Assembly (NCBI GenBank): GCA_001939145.1
Contig: LSRX01000846.1
Location: forward strand, 164,107-228,106
Direction of reading: 5' to 3'
Length of the DNA stretch: 64,000 bases
Source of the DNA: Symbiodinium microadriaticum
Lineage: Eukaryota > Sar > Dinophyceae > Suessiales > Symbiodiniaceae
Below the pieces are notes generated by a model, which had not been told where the DNA came from, ran no database searches, and was given only the letters and a program-made list of their open reading frames with translations. A program made the position numbers and the translations under genes. Of the stretch, positions 48,014 through 59,383 are shown one piece after another (the stretch's first letter is position 1; every line of letters begins with the position of its first letter).

Positions 48014-49249
48014 TAAACCCTAAACCCCCAAACCCATAAACCCCTAAACCTCTAAACCCTAAACCCCCAAACCCTAAACCCTAAACAATGGGTGTGTGGG
48101 CTTCAGCGTTGGCGACTCGAGACTCGCTGTTCAGGTAGGATCCGCATCGGAAATGGCTTTTGAGAAGGGGAGAGGGGCTGATTACAGGGTTTAGGGTTTA
48201 GGGGTTTAGGGATTTAGGGTCTGGTGTGGGGTTTGGCCAGCGTCTCGGGCACAGTGGAGAGCAGCCTGCTAAACACCGGTTCAGTGCCCCTCCTAAACCC
48301 TAAAAACTGTCAATACCCCTCTCTCTTGCTTCACCGGGCGTCGTCCAGCGCCTCTGCATCGGTGACCGCACCGGTGATCAAAATCCTTGGCCTTTGCCTT
48401 AGGTGAGGTAGGGAGCAAAATAAACTTCAAAACGCTGAACCCCTAAAGTACCCATATAGAACCCCTAAGAAGCACGGCTAAGGGAACCCTTACAGGGACC
48501 TAAACTGCAGCCAATCACCCCGAAGCCCCAAACCCCCCAAAAACGAGCCCAGTTGCATGTGGGTCGGTGCCCAGACGCTGTCGGCGTATCGGATCGCTTT
48601 CAATGGGACCTGCAAGCACGATCATGAGGCCTTTAAAGCTAGGGCTTATAGGTTTAGGGTTCAGGGTTTAGGGTTTAGAATTGAGGGGGAATCATGGCTC
48701 CAGCTACTTACATAGTTTGAAGTTAACCATAGCAGATGTAGCCCTAATGAGAATCTTGCGCGAATCATGGTTTTATAGGACTTTACGCGTCCTTCTTGGG
48801 ATTTACAGGGATATAAGGCTTTAGAGGGTGGATTTAGCGTGACTCGACACGATGAAATGTTGGACAAACCTAATCCAACCTCAAACCGGCAAGCTCTGAG
48901 CCACTCCAATAACCGCAAATCCTAAACCCGAAACCGTAGGCAGCATAGGCGGGCCCTTGAGCCCCTGCGCCCACGGCCCTTGCAATAAGACATCGTCGCA
49001 CCTTGCAACGCTGAAGCATCGTCACGACCACCTGGAGCGCAGGCGCGGCGCAGACTGCTGGCCATACAAAAATTGTACTGTATGTCAACGATCGAACATA
49101 CAAACCCCGAACATTGAACATCCTCAACCTGAGTTGTCAAACGCGAACCCTCAGGTTGTTTTGTACAGCCAAGATCTACCCCTACACCCTTCCGAATTGA
49201 GACAGCAGTCGAATGCCTTTGAAGCCGCTATCTCGCTCCAAAGCGGCTC

Positions 49250-49400
49250 TTGGTTCGCCTGTCACCCCCCAGCTCCTCTGCCTGTTTTTCTTCCATGATA
49301 AAGCCTACGACTGCAAAGGCAACAGCTGCTCCTGGCACTGCGACTACAACAGCCGTAACAGCTGCTTCCACTCCTGGCGCCAAGACTCCCCGGATGCCAA
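49250..49400 (-). CDS. Weak exon candidate with a hydrophobic helix
   Basis: The minus strand reads APGVEAAVTAVVVAVPGAAV and then VGFIMEEKQAEELGGD, i.e. a possible membrane helix followed by a charged segment. No start or splice site was fixed. Kept only as a candidate. Confidence 0.2.
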
Positions 49401-49869
49401 AGGGATGAGTATACCGTTTAGGGTTCATAGGCTTGTGGTTCGGGACACCTTGAAAGCGACCCTGAACACTATGTCCATTACCGAGAACCGTACTCTGACC
49501 CTTGAGTTTTACTAACACACGGAAGTCCATAAGCCCTCACCCCTAAACCTGAAGCCTAAACCCATAAACCCTAACCCCTAAGCCCTAAACCTCACACCTA
49601 AACCTTGAGCCCGAAACCCTAAACTTTGCTGCTCGTGGACCTCCTCCTTTTGCTCGGGCCGTCCGAAACGATGCATGGTCAGTGAGAGGAGAGTATCACC
49701 TCAGTTTAAGGTTTAAGGTTTCAGGGTTTAGGGTTTAGGGTTTGGGGGTTTAGGGTTTTAGGGTTTCAGGGTTTAGGGTTTCAGGGTTTAGGGTTTAGGG
49801 TTTGGGGTTTAGGGCTCCCTCGTCTGATATAAGGTCCTTGCTCGAGGCATAATTATTATAAGACGAATG

Positions 49870-50445
49870 CTTTTGTTATATATGCAAATATCTATATATA
49901 TATATACATACACATGTGTATATATATATATATACACATGTGTGTATATATACATATATGTGTGGTCTAATTATTAGTACGAAGATTATGATTATGGTTA
50001 TTATGAAGAATATGACTATTATTATTACTATTAGTATTATTACTATTATTGTTATTCTTAGTATTGTTATTACTATGGGTATTTCAGTTATTACTATTAT
50101 TATTACTATTATCAACAATATTTTTTTGTATATTGTTAATATTATCAATATTATTATTATTACTACTACTATTATTACTACTAATTCTATTACTATTACT
50201 ATTACTATTACTATTACTATTACTATTACTATTACTACTACAATCATAATTATTATCAGTATTATTGTTATTATTATGATTATTGTCGTATTTTTTTAAT
50301 GTATAATATGATTTACATGTATATCTATATCTATATCCATATCTATATCTATATATGTATGTATATGCACGTGTACATATACATATATATATATATATAT
50401 GTAATATGTATGTATGTGAATATATACATATATATGTATACACAT
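49870..50445 (+). repeat. TA, ATT and TAC microsatellites
   Basis: TATATA/CATATG stretches on both sides of a long ATTATTACTATT array. All Ile/Leu/Val-rich frames here come from the repeat. Confidence 0.9.
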
Positions 50446-50508
50446 AATCATTCGGGATCCATGAGGAATAACTGGTGTATGTTCTGATCCAGGTTCCTGT
50501 ATCATCCC

Positions 50509-50766
50509 CTAGATGTCAGTCGTTGGGATGTATTCCCTTGGGGCCATTTGGATTTGGAGGGCTTCCGTCGCCAATGCCTGGAGCACAAACTCTGCGGTTC
50601 TAGAGATTTCATCGCTCACTCCAACTGTACTCTTACTCCTGAACCCTGTCTGTGTAAGTCGACCACTCTCGTACATCCCTTTTCCACGCCGAGCGGCGTA
50701 ACCAAATGTAGGCCTCTTTGACATGCTCCATCCGGATGCCGTAGTTGGCCAGAATCCTCTGTTCAA
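50509..50766 (-). CDS. Weak open frame, unknown
   Basis: 85-codon minus-strand frame with ordinary composition (GKGMYESGRLTQTGFRSKST, then VGVSDEISRTAEFVLQALAT). It sits in otherwise unique sequence between microsatellite and telomere-like repeats. Possibly a decayed element or exon. Confidence 0.2.
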   Translation of the reverse strand: MNRGFWPTTASGWSMSKRPTFGYAARRGKGMYESGRLTQTGFRSKSTVGVSDEISRTAEFVLQALATEALQIQMAPREYIPTTDI

Positions 50767-51265
50767 GTTGACGATGCAGCAGTGCAGCAGACCCTAAACC
50801 ACATGGTCAAGGCTCCTAGGCCAAACGTAGATCCTGGTACCGAACATACTTCGTCCTGAAGTCCTAAACCTAGCTAAGGTGCAAGCTAAGGTGTTACGAA
50901 GTCTTCACAGAGAACTCAAAACCCCTCAAGGAATATGCCGTAAACCATAACATCCAGGCCCTATAACTTAAGTTACATTCCCTACAAGAACACTCAAAGG
51001 CACCCTGAAAACCCGTAGTTGAACTCTTCACAGAAACCCAAAACCCTTGTATAAGCGTTAATTATGGGGGTATTGCACTGGCCAGGTTGCAGGCAAGCCT
51101 GAGATTCTTCAGAGAACGTGGAGTCAAGTATGATGGGCGTAGGGCTTAGGGCTTAGGGTTTAGGATTTCGGTGAGGGCAAAATTGTTGACTTGCTGATCC
51201 CTACACCCTAAACTCACCCGCTGTAGGCCAAGACCTTTAACACTGGGATGCCCTGGCCGGAATAA

Positions 51266-51368
51266 TGTAGGGACCGTAGTAATTAGAATAGGCTTTAGGG
51301 GTATGTTATACTCTGATTATAACAAAGAACCCCCAAAATGGTGCAGGTAATTGTAAGGCCCCTATATT
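51266..51368 (+). repeat. MITE family 3, copy
   Basis: TGTAGGGACCGTAGTAATTA at the left and GGTAATTGTAAGGCCCCTAT at the right. Confidence 0.7.
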
Positions 51369-51576
51369 ACCTCTAAGGCCCTGTATCTTGGGGCCAAGAG
51401 AGGCCTCAGTCGGCCCCGTGGAAGTTAGCCGCATTAGGGTTTAGGGTTATGGAGATACGGTTTAAAAAGGGTTTAGGGTTTATAGGTTTAGGGTTTAGGG
51501 ATTTATAGGTTTAGGGTTTCGGGGTTTATAGGTTTAGGGTTTAGGGGATTTAAGGTTTGGGGTTTAGGGTTTAGGC

Positions 51577-51672
51577 TTATATAGTTCCTGCATTACCCAT
51601 AATAAGGAATATACCTTAGTTCCCACAGCTTAGGGTCCTTAAGGCAATGCAGGATGTATATCATCCACCGTA
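51577..51672 (-). repeat. MITE family 1, copy
   Basis: Left end worn (TTATATAGTTCCTGCATTAC); the right end GATGTATATCATCCACCGTA is intact. The core AAGGAATATACC and TTAGGGTCCTTAAGG are kept. Confidence 0.8.
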
Positions 51673-51738
51673 TGTAACACTGGAGCCTGGCGAGTTTGTA
51701 ATGGATTCCTTGGCACGGACACAATATGCTAGATACTA

Positions 51739-52004
51739 CCGCGACTCATATAGTGTTTCTATATATACATATGCGCATATGAGTACACACATAGTTATAT
51801 ATATATATATACACACACGCGTTTCTATACTTATATTTAGTTCTATTTTTTACACATGCAGATTGACTATCCGCGACTCATATAGTGTTTCTATATATAC
51901 ATATGCGCATATGAGTACACACATAGTTATATATATATATATACACACACGCGCGTTTCTATACTTATATTTAGTTCTATTTTTTACACATGCAGATTGA
52001 CTAT
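51739..52004 (+). repeat. About 132-bp tandem duplication
   Basis: The segment from CCGCGACTCATATAGTG to GCAGATTGACTATC occurs twice in tandem. The copies differ by about two bases (one extra CG in the ACGCG run), so the event is recent or gene-converted. Confidence 0.9.
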
Positions 52005-52390
52005 CATAGTTATTCCTTGGCACAAAGGCCCTTCTCCAAAATTACGGCCGCCTGTTTGACGCCAAGTACGCACTCGACGAGGCTGCCATGACAGGGGTTT
52101 CACCCGAAGACTTTCAAGCTAAGTCAACCTTTTGGCTCGCCAGCGAAAGTCCCATCCGAGTCGTAAGGCTTGGTTTTGGCTGGGGGGGCTTAGAGATTCG
52201 GGATTAGGGTTTAGGGTTTAGGGTTGGAGATTCGGGCTTAAGTTTCAGAGTGAAAGGTTTATTGGGCTCAGAAAATTTCAAATGTCGCATGCATGCCCAA
52301 CCGAACCCAACTGTTGTGCGTCAGCCTCTCAATAACAGCTTAGCAAGCCCATCCTCGCATATCCTATAAAAGCCTGAAGACTTTAAGTCG

Positions 52391-52500
52391 TCAGCAAAGC
52401 GACTGCTTCTGCTGAGATGTCCATACGGACGGAATTTCTTCGATATCGTCGTCTGTCAGTTGGGAATAGCCGTCGCATACCAATGGTACCTGACGAGGCG
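52391..52500 (-). CDS. Weak exon candidate
   Basis: The minus strand reads VPLVCDGYSQLTDDDIEEIP and SVWTSQQKQSLC before a stop at about 52391. Composition is protein-like; an acceptor may lie near 52500. No family recognised. Confidence 0.2.
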
Positions 52501-53117
52501 AACTGTGTCTTCCTCTTCGTGCACACATTACAGCTACTTGCGGCGATACAAGCAGCCTGACCCCATAGGGTATGGAAACAACCCTGAACACAATACCACA
52601 ACAGCCTGCGATGATTGAATCCCGAGAGGCTAGGCCCAGGCGAAGGAAAGAAACGATGGTGCAGCTAAGCACGAAACCAGAACTCAAAGACGGCAAACAG
52701 CACTCAAGAGCCAAGGCGCCGTGGCAATGTTGTTCTTGAAAGCAGTCACAATCTCCCCTGCACACCACCTGTCACAGAATCGACAATGGGGCACAAACCT
52801 GAACCCTAAACCTTAAACCCTAAAGCCTGAACCCTAAACCTTAAACCCTAAACCCCTAAACCCTAAACCCTAAACCGGTATGTGCACTAATTCCTTAATA
52901 ATGAACAGACTTCTCTCGAAACCCCTCGGTCAACCCGAGGCCAGACCACGAACCCTGGAAGTGGAAGGGAATGGTTGCTATATGACCCCAAATTGGGGTT
53001 TAGGGGCTTGGGGCTTCAGGAGTTTAGGAGTTTAGGGTTTAGGCTTTAGGCTTTAGGCTTCATGTCTGAGGTGGTGTCAAATTCAGTTGTTCATGCCTCC
53101 TCACCTGTTCTTGATCT

Positions 53118-53217
53118 GGGTAGTTCTCTCAGTAAGGGTCCCCTTTAAGGTCCCCAATTCAGTACGGCGACCTTATAACAACGACTCTAAAAGGGACCGT
53201 AATTTAGAGAAGCACCC
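53118..53217 (+). repeat. MITE family 2, copy
   Basis: GGGTAGTTCTCTCAGTAAGG at the left and CCGTAATTTAGAGAAGCACC at the right, with AGTACGGCGACCTTATAAC inside. Confidence 0.8.
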
Positions 53218-53328
53218 ATCTAGAAAGCACCGGAAAGCTGACCCTAAACCCCCAGACCCTGCAGCGCACGCCATCGATCCCCCTAAGGGCCCCATGTAAA
53301 ATCCTAAAAAAAAAACCCCAACATTCTA

Positions 53329-53410
53329 CGAAATAGGTACCCTAAACTATGGGAATTATGGTATATTCTTTATTGGGGGGGTAATGCAGGGTTCATATCA
53401 TCAGCCGTAG
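53329..53410 (+). repeat. MITE family 1, truncated copy
   Basis: The left arm is missing. Core CCCTAAACTATGGGAATTAT and right arm GTTCATATCATCAGCCGTAG are present. Confidence 0.8.
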
Positions 53411-53971
53411 GGCCCTTTGGGATCCTGAATCTGAAATTCTGAAAACCCTACAGTAGTTACCTGTCTTCGGGTTTAGAGTTTAGGGCTTAGACTTAAGGTT
53501 TTAGGGTTTAGGGTTTAGGGTTTAGGGATTCGGGTTTAGGTTTTAGGTTTAACCCTACCCTAAGCCCTCAAGCCGTCACCCGCAGCCCTCAAGACATCAA
53601 GCCTTCTCAACATTCAACTGGGCTCCCAAACCAACTGTTTTGGGACTTAGGGCTTGTCGGCTTGTCGATCTCTGTCGGGGTGTTTAGGGGGTTGAACGGT
53701 TAGGCAGGTCGGGGATTAGAGGCTTAAGATTCACAGGCGTGGGGTCTCGCGAGATTCCCCCAACCAAGCGCTTCTCCCCCCGACCCCGAGTCCCGAGTTT
53801 CACCTAGGAGTACCATGCCTGTCCCCAGATGTGCCCCCAAAACCAGATTCAAATTATTAAGCCCCCTGTATTATAACTTTCAGGAATCTCGGCTCGCCAC
53901 ATGCGCTTCAGTAGTTCTGGCGTCAGCACCACCACGACGCTCTTCCTTGAGTCCGGCGTTGACGGAGAAGG

Positions 53972-53982
53972 NNNNNNNNNNN
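53972..53982. other. Short assembly gap (11 Ns)
   Basis: Eleven Ns followed by a G run; the flanks do not look repetitive. Confidence 1.
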
Positions 53983-54834
53983 GGGGGGGGGTTTGAAGCA
54001 GTTGGTTGTGCTCATGCGAGCCTTGGAGTTCATAAGCCGCTGCCAGTATTACTTAGGGTTGAGGGTTTAGGGTTCAGGGTTTAGGGTGTCGGGTTTAGGG
54101 TTTAGGGGGCCAGTATGCTGTGAGCAAATTTTGCATGTGAGCTTGAACTAGTCTGTTTGGCACTCGCGAGTTCAGCGAGTTAGCGCAACCTTCTTGGCTA
54201 TGAGCTAAAGCTTTGGGACTCTTGTCGAAGGCTCCGGTTGAAGTCACTCGGTTGTGGATTTGCTGGATTTTGAAAAGCTTCGGGGCTCAAGCTCTCTAAT
54301 TTATAAGCAGGGGTGGACTTGGAAGAGAACCTAGCCACATTTGGGGTCGAAGTCTGCGGCAGAGCGTCCTATACACTGAAGATACAAGGGTTTGGGGTTC
54401 AGAGGTTTAAGGTTCGGGGTTTAGAGCTTTAAGGGAAAACTTTCTTCTGAACTCTCGGCTTTGGAATGCCATGACGCGCTCTCGGCAACTTCTTCCAAGT
54501 TCAAAGCAGCCAGCTCATATAGCTTGCAACTTCGGGTGTAGGGTTACATGTATCACCACACAACTTCAGGTCAGAAAATTAACACCACCCGATCTATCTA
54601 TGTTGCTATAAGAACTAGAAGCCTTCTACATAACGATAAGAGCTCTATGTAACGATAAGGGTTATATGACGCTCTAGTAAGGCCTCTATGACAACCGACC
54701 GTGGGTCTAGATTGCCAAGGCAGCGATGGCCTCAAAAAAGGTTTTCCGTACGGTTTGGGGTTTAGAACTTAATGCCCAACGCACACTCCTAACCCCAAAT
54801 CCAATCACTCCAAACCCACCCTCTCGCCCCCAGT

Positions 54835-54945
54835 GCCTGACCCGAACAGTGGCAGGGCCGAGCCGCGTCGTGGCACGGATCGTGTTGAAGATCAAATCCA
54901 AATCCTGCGGTGAGGGGATTTTGATGTTAAGGTGGTCCATAAACC
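54835..54945 (-). CDS. Weak exon candidate
   Basis: The minus strand reads MDHLNIKIPSPQDLDLIFNT and IRATTRLGPATVRVRHWG, more protein-like than its surroundings. The flanking frame degenerates into telomere-like repeat on the right, so only the middle part is considered. Confidence 0.25.
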
Positions 54946-55295
54946 GACCCCAAATCCTAACCCCTAAACCCCTAAACCTTAAACTACATACACTTTTTCT
55001 TAAAGCCCCGAAGAAGTGCCCATAATCCCCTCTAAAACCTATCCAGCGCTCAGCTAGACACGCCAGACAGGGCCACCATGATCGACAAGCCGGCACGGAC
55101 ATCAGGGTTCAGAGTTTAGGCTTGAAGAGGCAGTGCTTGAGATGCAAGTTTCAGAACCTGCGTCGTCCACTAACGTGCAAACCGTATACTGTACTAGTCC
55201 GATTCCGAAATCTCGCCATGCAGCTCGCGGCTAACGGCTAGCCCCCAACCGCGAAAACATCGAGAGCTGTCACTGAGGGTGTAAACCTACACAGT

Positions 55296-55562
55296 GTGGC
55301 TATAGCATGGAAAAACTTGGAAAGTTGTGAGACTGTGGATGAAGTCCAGAACGATTTACGCATCAATCTGCATGATAGTGATTACGACAAGACTGGCAGC
55401 GCACCAGATGAATGCCGCTGTCAGCTGCAGTTGAGGGATATAACATGCACCGTCGCAATACCAAAACACCCCAAAACCATGGGCAATGATAACCCAAGCC
55501 CGGTATTTACCTTGTCCGGAAAGCTGGAATCGCTTTCCGCTGGAAAACGGCTTGGGACTTAA
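55296..55562 (+). CDS. Possible plus-strand last exon
   Basis: Open frame without ATG reading AIAWKNLESCETVDEVQNDL, then SAPDECRCQLQLRDITCTVA and LSGKLESLSAGKRLGT before TAA. A CTACACAG acceptor lies at its left end. Protein-like and in unique sequence, but the only plus-strand candidate in the window and without a recognised family. Confidence 0.3.
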   Translation: MAIAWKNLESCETVDEVQNDLRINLHDSDYDKTGSAPDECRCQLQLRDITCTVAIPKHPKTMGNDNPSPVFTLSGKLESLSAGKRLGT

Positions 55563-56590
55563 GCTCTCAAACCCGACAACCTGTAAACACACTCAGCCCG
55601 AAACCCGCGAAACCTGAACCCTCAAAATTTCGTCTAAGCCCCCTCGGCCTAAACCCCAACCCCTACAACCTAAGCTCAATTCCAGATCCAAGGTTTCCTA
55701 CCCGCGTTCCCAAACCGGTCACGCCCTCCGAAACCCAATACTCTCCATTGTTGCCCCTTTCTTGGGGCTTACCGTAAAAGATCCTGTTTATGCTATTGGT
55801 TAACCCAACAAAGGTCGCTACAATGGAGAATACAGGTAGGGTAGGCCTAGCATAGCATGGCGATGCGCGTGGATGGAGCTACTGCTTCGTTTGGGGATTT
55901 TTCGACAACTCCTGGCCTCGTTAGGCTTAGCGTCGGCGATTGGGTTTAAGAGGGTTTCTGGTTTATAGGGACGGTGAAGTTTAGGGTTTAAGCGGCTTTA
56001 GGGTTTATAGGGTTTAGGGCCTTAGGGCTTCTAGGTTGAAGGGGCTTGCTTTTGTTCGACAACACTCGCGAAGACCACAGCCGAATCTGGGGATCGGGCC
56101 TCCAGCTGATCCGAATCCAGAAAGACGTTGGTGGAACTGTGCCTCGGAGTTGCTGGAAGGGTTTAGGGGTTCAGGGATTAGGGCTTGGAATATAGGTCAA
56201 GAGCCCTGTGGGTCGTACTCGTCCAGAGCCTTTATATATACCTACAGCCTCCTAAGCCGTAACCTTTCCAACAAAATGGTACGATGATGTCTATGCCAAC
56301 CAGCACCGGTTCCGTGGTGCTTTGCACGAGGGCAGCTTAAGCAGCTTTAGCTAAGGCCTTCGATGCCGCAGAACAACGTCAACCCTAAGCCTTCAACCCC
56401 AAATTCGAAATTCCATCCAAGAGGCCGGGACACAAGCAGCTTGATCAATCGGCAAAGGCTGCCTGCCGAAACATGTCTGTGGGGTTCAGAGTTTCGAGGT
56501 TTAGGGCCCTGAGGGCTAAAGGGATTACAAGGTGCACTCGAAAATCTTTTGCGACACCGTGCGCACCTTTGTCAACTTGTCGTATGGTAC

Positions 56591-57343
56591 CTATAGGAAT
56601 ACGATCTCATGCTTTGGATCTAGCGGCTCAATCGGTTGAGCTGCGTACTCATTGTCAGTGGGAAACTCCTGGTTCTTATAGGCTTCCCGGATGTCTCCGT
56701 AGTAGGTCCAGCACCTCGTGCTCTCTTTTGGCATGGAGCCCAACGGAGTTGTTGGAGCCGTAGTGTCGGACGTGCTGGTTGCTCGAGTGCTGCTACTTGG
56801 AGGGTAGGGCATGGCATGGTGCTCACCAAGATCATCTCGCCAAGGAACATGAGCATTGGGGCCATCTCGAGTCCGCACTCGCTCTTCCAGAGACTGCCGA
56901 CGATGAAGAAATGAATCAGCATCGTCGCGTGCCTGCAGGTCGCATCGGCGGCCGTTGTAGCGCACCAGGGAATCTCGGCACTCCAGGCATGCTTGTCGCA
57001 ACTTTTCTGTCGAAGCCATGACAGCGCCAAGCTCTGCATCGTCCACTGGTCGTCCGCCATGGCTATCGCCGATGTTTGCATCGAAGCCGCACTTCAGAAG
57101 TTCATCCACCCCGACACGAAAACCCGCACGTGCAGCGTAGTGAAGCGCCGTCTTTCCAGACTTGTCAGGGTTCAGCCCGGCACTACGGCTTAGCGCCACG
57201 CGCAAGGCCTGAATATCGCAATTTTGGCACGCAGTGCGCAGTGCTTGGTCCGCCCGCCGCCATCGCCGAGTCTGGTTTACATCGACTGCTTCAGATAGCG
57301 GATGGGGCTCATCTGGGCACGCATTTCCCTCTGCATGCTCCAT
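56591..57343 (-). CDS. Intronless ankyrin-repeat protein
   Basis: ATG at 57343 to a stop at 56591 gives 250 codons with no intron needed. Residues about 33-110 form roughly two ankyrin repeats: RRADQALRTACQNCDIQALR, then GLNPDKSGKTALHYAARAGF (the diagnostic G-TALHYAA core), VDELLKCGFDANIGDSHGGR and a closing helix with AELGAVMAS. Ankyrin repeats bind protein partners; the partner is unknown. The C-terminal half is Ser/Thr/Pro- and charge-rich and probably disordered, ending AAQPIEPLDPKHEIVFL. The intact frame inside a repeat-dominated region, without introns, suggests a retrocopy, but no poly(A) tract or spliced-leader relic was seen near its ends. It has no GGYCCGA heptamers. Confidence 0.7.
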   Translation of the reverse strand: MEHAEGNACPDEPHPLSEAVDVNQTRRWRRADQALRTACQNCDIQALRVALSRSAGLNPDKSGKTALHYAARAGFRVGVDELLKCGFDANIGDSHGGRPVDDAELGAVMASTEKLRQACLECRDSLVRYNGRRCDLQARDDADSFLHRRQSLEERVRTRDGPNAHVPWRDDLGEHHAMPYPPSSSTRATSTSDTTAPTTPLGSMPKESTRCWTYYGDIREAYKNQEFPTDNEYAAQPIEPLDPKHEIVFL

Positions 57344-57493
57344 CTGTCCTCAATGCCCATGGCTGGCACAGCCCGCTCTACTCAATCCTAGCGTCTTTAA
57401 GAAGGACTTGCATTTGTCAGCTTCGTTACGGTTGAAGCTATGTTGCGCTTCACCCCACAAAGCTGCAAAACCTACTTAAGGCAGGAATAGAGG

Positions 57494-57590
57494 TCTATGT
57501 ATGTATGTATGTATGTATGTATGTATGTATGTATGTATGTATGTATGTGTATACGTATTTATATATATATATATATACATACATATATAT
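57494..57590 (+). repeat. (GTAT)n microsatellite
   Basis: About fourteen GTAT units, then TATA and CATA units, about 100 bp upstream of the ankyrin gene start. Confidence 0.9.
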
Positions 57591-57769
57591 AAGATATAAC
57601 AGCAGCAGTATCCACTGTAGTCCTTGATAATGCAACTCAATTAAATAAATGATACAAAAAGTGTCCCATCCTCCCTCCCCAAAGAAAGCCCTCTGTGTTT
57701 GTGGATTCGGCTCGGAGGCTCAGAGAGAACTAAGTATATACCTGCTAGCTGCGGCACATCTATACTATA

Positions 57770-57960
57770 GCTATGTACACACACACACTAACAATAAACA
57801 TGCGTGTATGTATGTATATATACATGCATGCATGCATGTGTGTATGTATGTATGTATGTATGTATGTATGCATGCATGCATGCATGTATGTATGTATGTA
57901 TGTATGTGTGTGTATAAATATAAATATAAATAAATATTTATATATTTATTTATTTTTTTA
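57770..57960 (+). repeat. CA, TGTA and TGCA microsatellites
   Basis: ACACAC, then GTATGTAT and TGCATGCA arrays, ending in TTTAT units. Confidence 0.9.
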
Positions 57961-59276
57961 TTTTTCAATATAATGTAGTACACAACCTTCTAAATTAGGA
58001 CTTCCAGAGCAGAGGTTCGTCGTGAATTGACGCCTGTACAGGGGCTCCGCCCTCGAGCCATCCGAGCAAAGCCACCGATGCAATCAACACAGCAGGTGAA
58101 CCCTAGATGTAGCCGGATAAACCCATCTTTTCAGGGTTCCTTAATTTGGTTTCTATATGCAATGTAATTTCTTCCAAATATTCAATCTTTTGAGCCACTG
58201 ACAACCCTGAATTCCCTTAATACCCTAAATCCCTAATCCTAAACATTGAGGTACTGCGAAACGGCTGGGGTTGAGATTCTAACGTCTTGCCAGAAGGTTC
58301 GGGGGTTTAGGGCTTAGGGTCTATGCTTAAGTGTTGAGGGGATACTTTGACGTACCATAACCTACATATTCTAAAGATCTTGCGTGAAGGTTTGGGGATT
58401 AGGGTTTAGGGCTTGTATAGATTAGGATTAAGGGGTTACCTTAAACTACCATAAGCTTTTTTTTGCAGGTTAAGGTTCTTAACGCTCACCTAGAAGTTCT
58501 GCGGACCTTACAAGCTAGCCGGTTTTGGTGGCTCATGGTAAAGGAAAAGGATCCCACTCCTTCGAAGATCGCTAGACAAGGAAGATGCCCCTGTAACTCT
58601 TTGGGAAAGTAGCATACCGTTAGGGGCTGAGTACCCTAAACCCTAAACCCTAAACCCTAGCCCCAAAAAGGTGGACCTTTCAAAAGTACCGTAGGATTAT
58701 ATAAGCCCCAAAAGATTAAAGGTCACGACCTCGGCCCCTCAGTACCAAAAGCAACGACTTTTAAAGTACTTGGAGGGTCGGGGGGCCAAGTAAGTAGGTA
58801 GTAAGTAAAAGGCATCCTAATTGGGGTTATGATACTCATAAGTCATAAAAAGAACTACTTACTAAGTCCCCGGACTCTCCAAGTAAACCCCAAACACAAG
58901 CCAAACGCCGTAAACCGAAGACCCAAACGTCAGGACACTCTGTCCCGAGCATCTTCGTCGATCCGAGGTATTTCGATGTCAAGGCTGTGCTGGTTCATGG
59001 TTACAGGCTTCTTACTTTCAGGGTCATGGGACTTAGTAACTCGTGTTAGAAACAAGGAAACTGTAGTTATAATTACATGTAACTTCATGTACCGTATGTA
59101 GAACCCTAGTTACTAATCCCCTGATCCTCCATACTTGGATATACTACGTCTAACTGGTGTTTGACAACAAGAACCGCAGAATTTAGGCTCTAGGCAAATT
59201 GCCAAAAATCTAGCCAATGTTTCGTCAAAGGATTCAGCAGGCCAAGGGAATTGAGTTGCCATGCATACTGCTAAGG

Positions 59277-59383
59277 TAGAGGCCCTAACAATCACAATAG
59301 GGTGTTGGGGAGGGGTGCCTTAAAGCATAAGCATAGTGAGGAAGCCTAAAGAATAGTGTCATTGATTATTTAGGCTTCTATAT
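59277..59383 (+). repeat. MITE family 3, diverged copy
   Basis: TAGAGGCCCTAACAATCACA at the left and TTGATTATTTAGGCTTCTAT at the right. Confidence 0.65.

Noticed and set aside
49876..50299. Ile/Val-rich possible membrane proteins on both strands
   Set aside because: They are translations of ATT/TAC/TA microsatellites.
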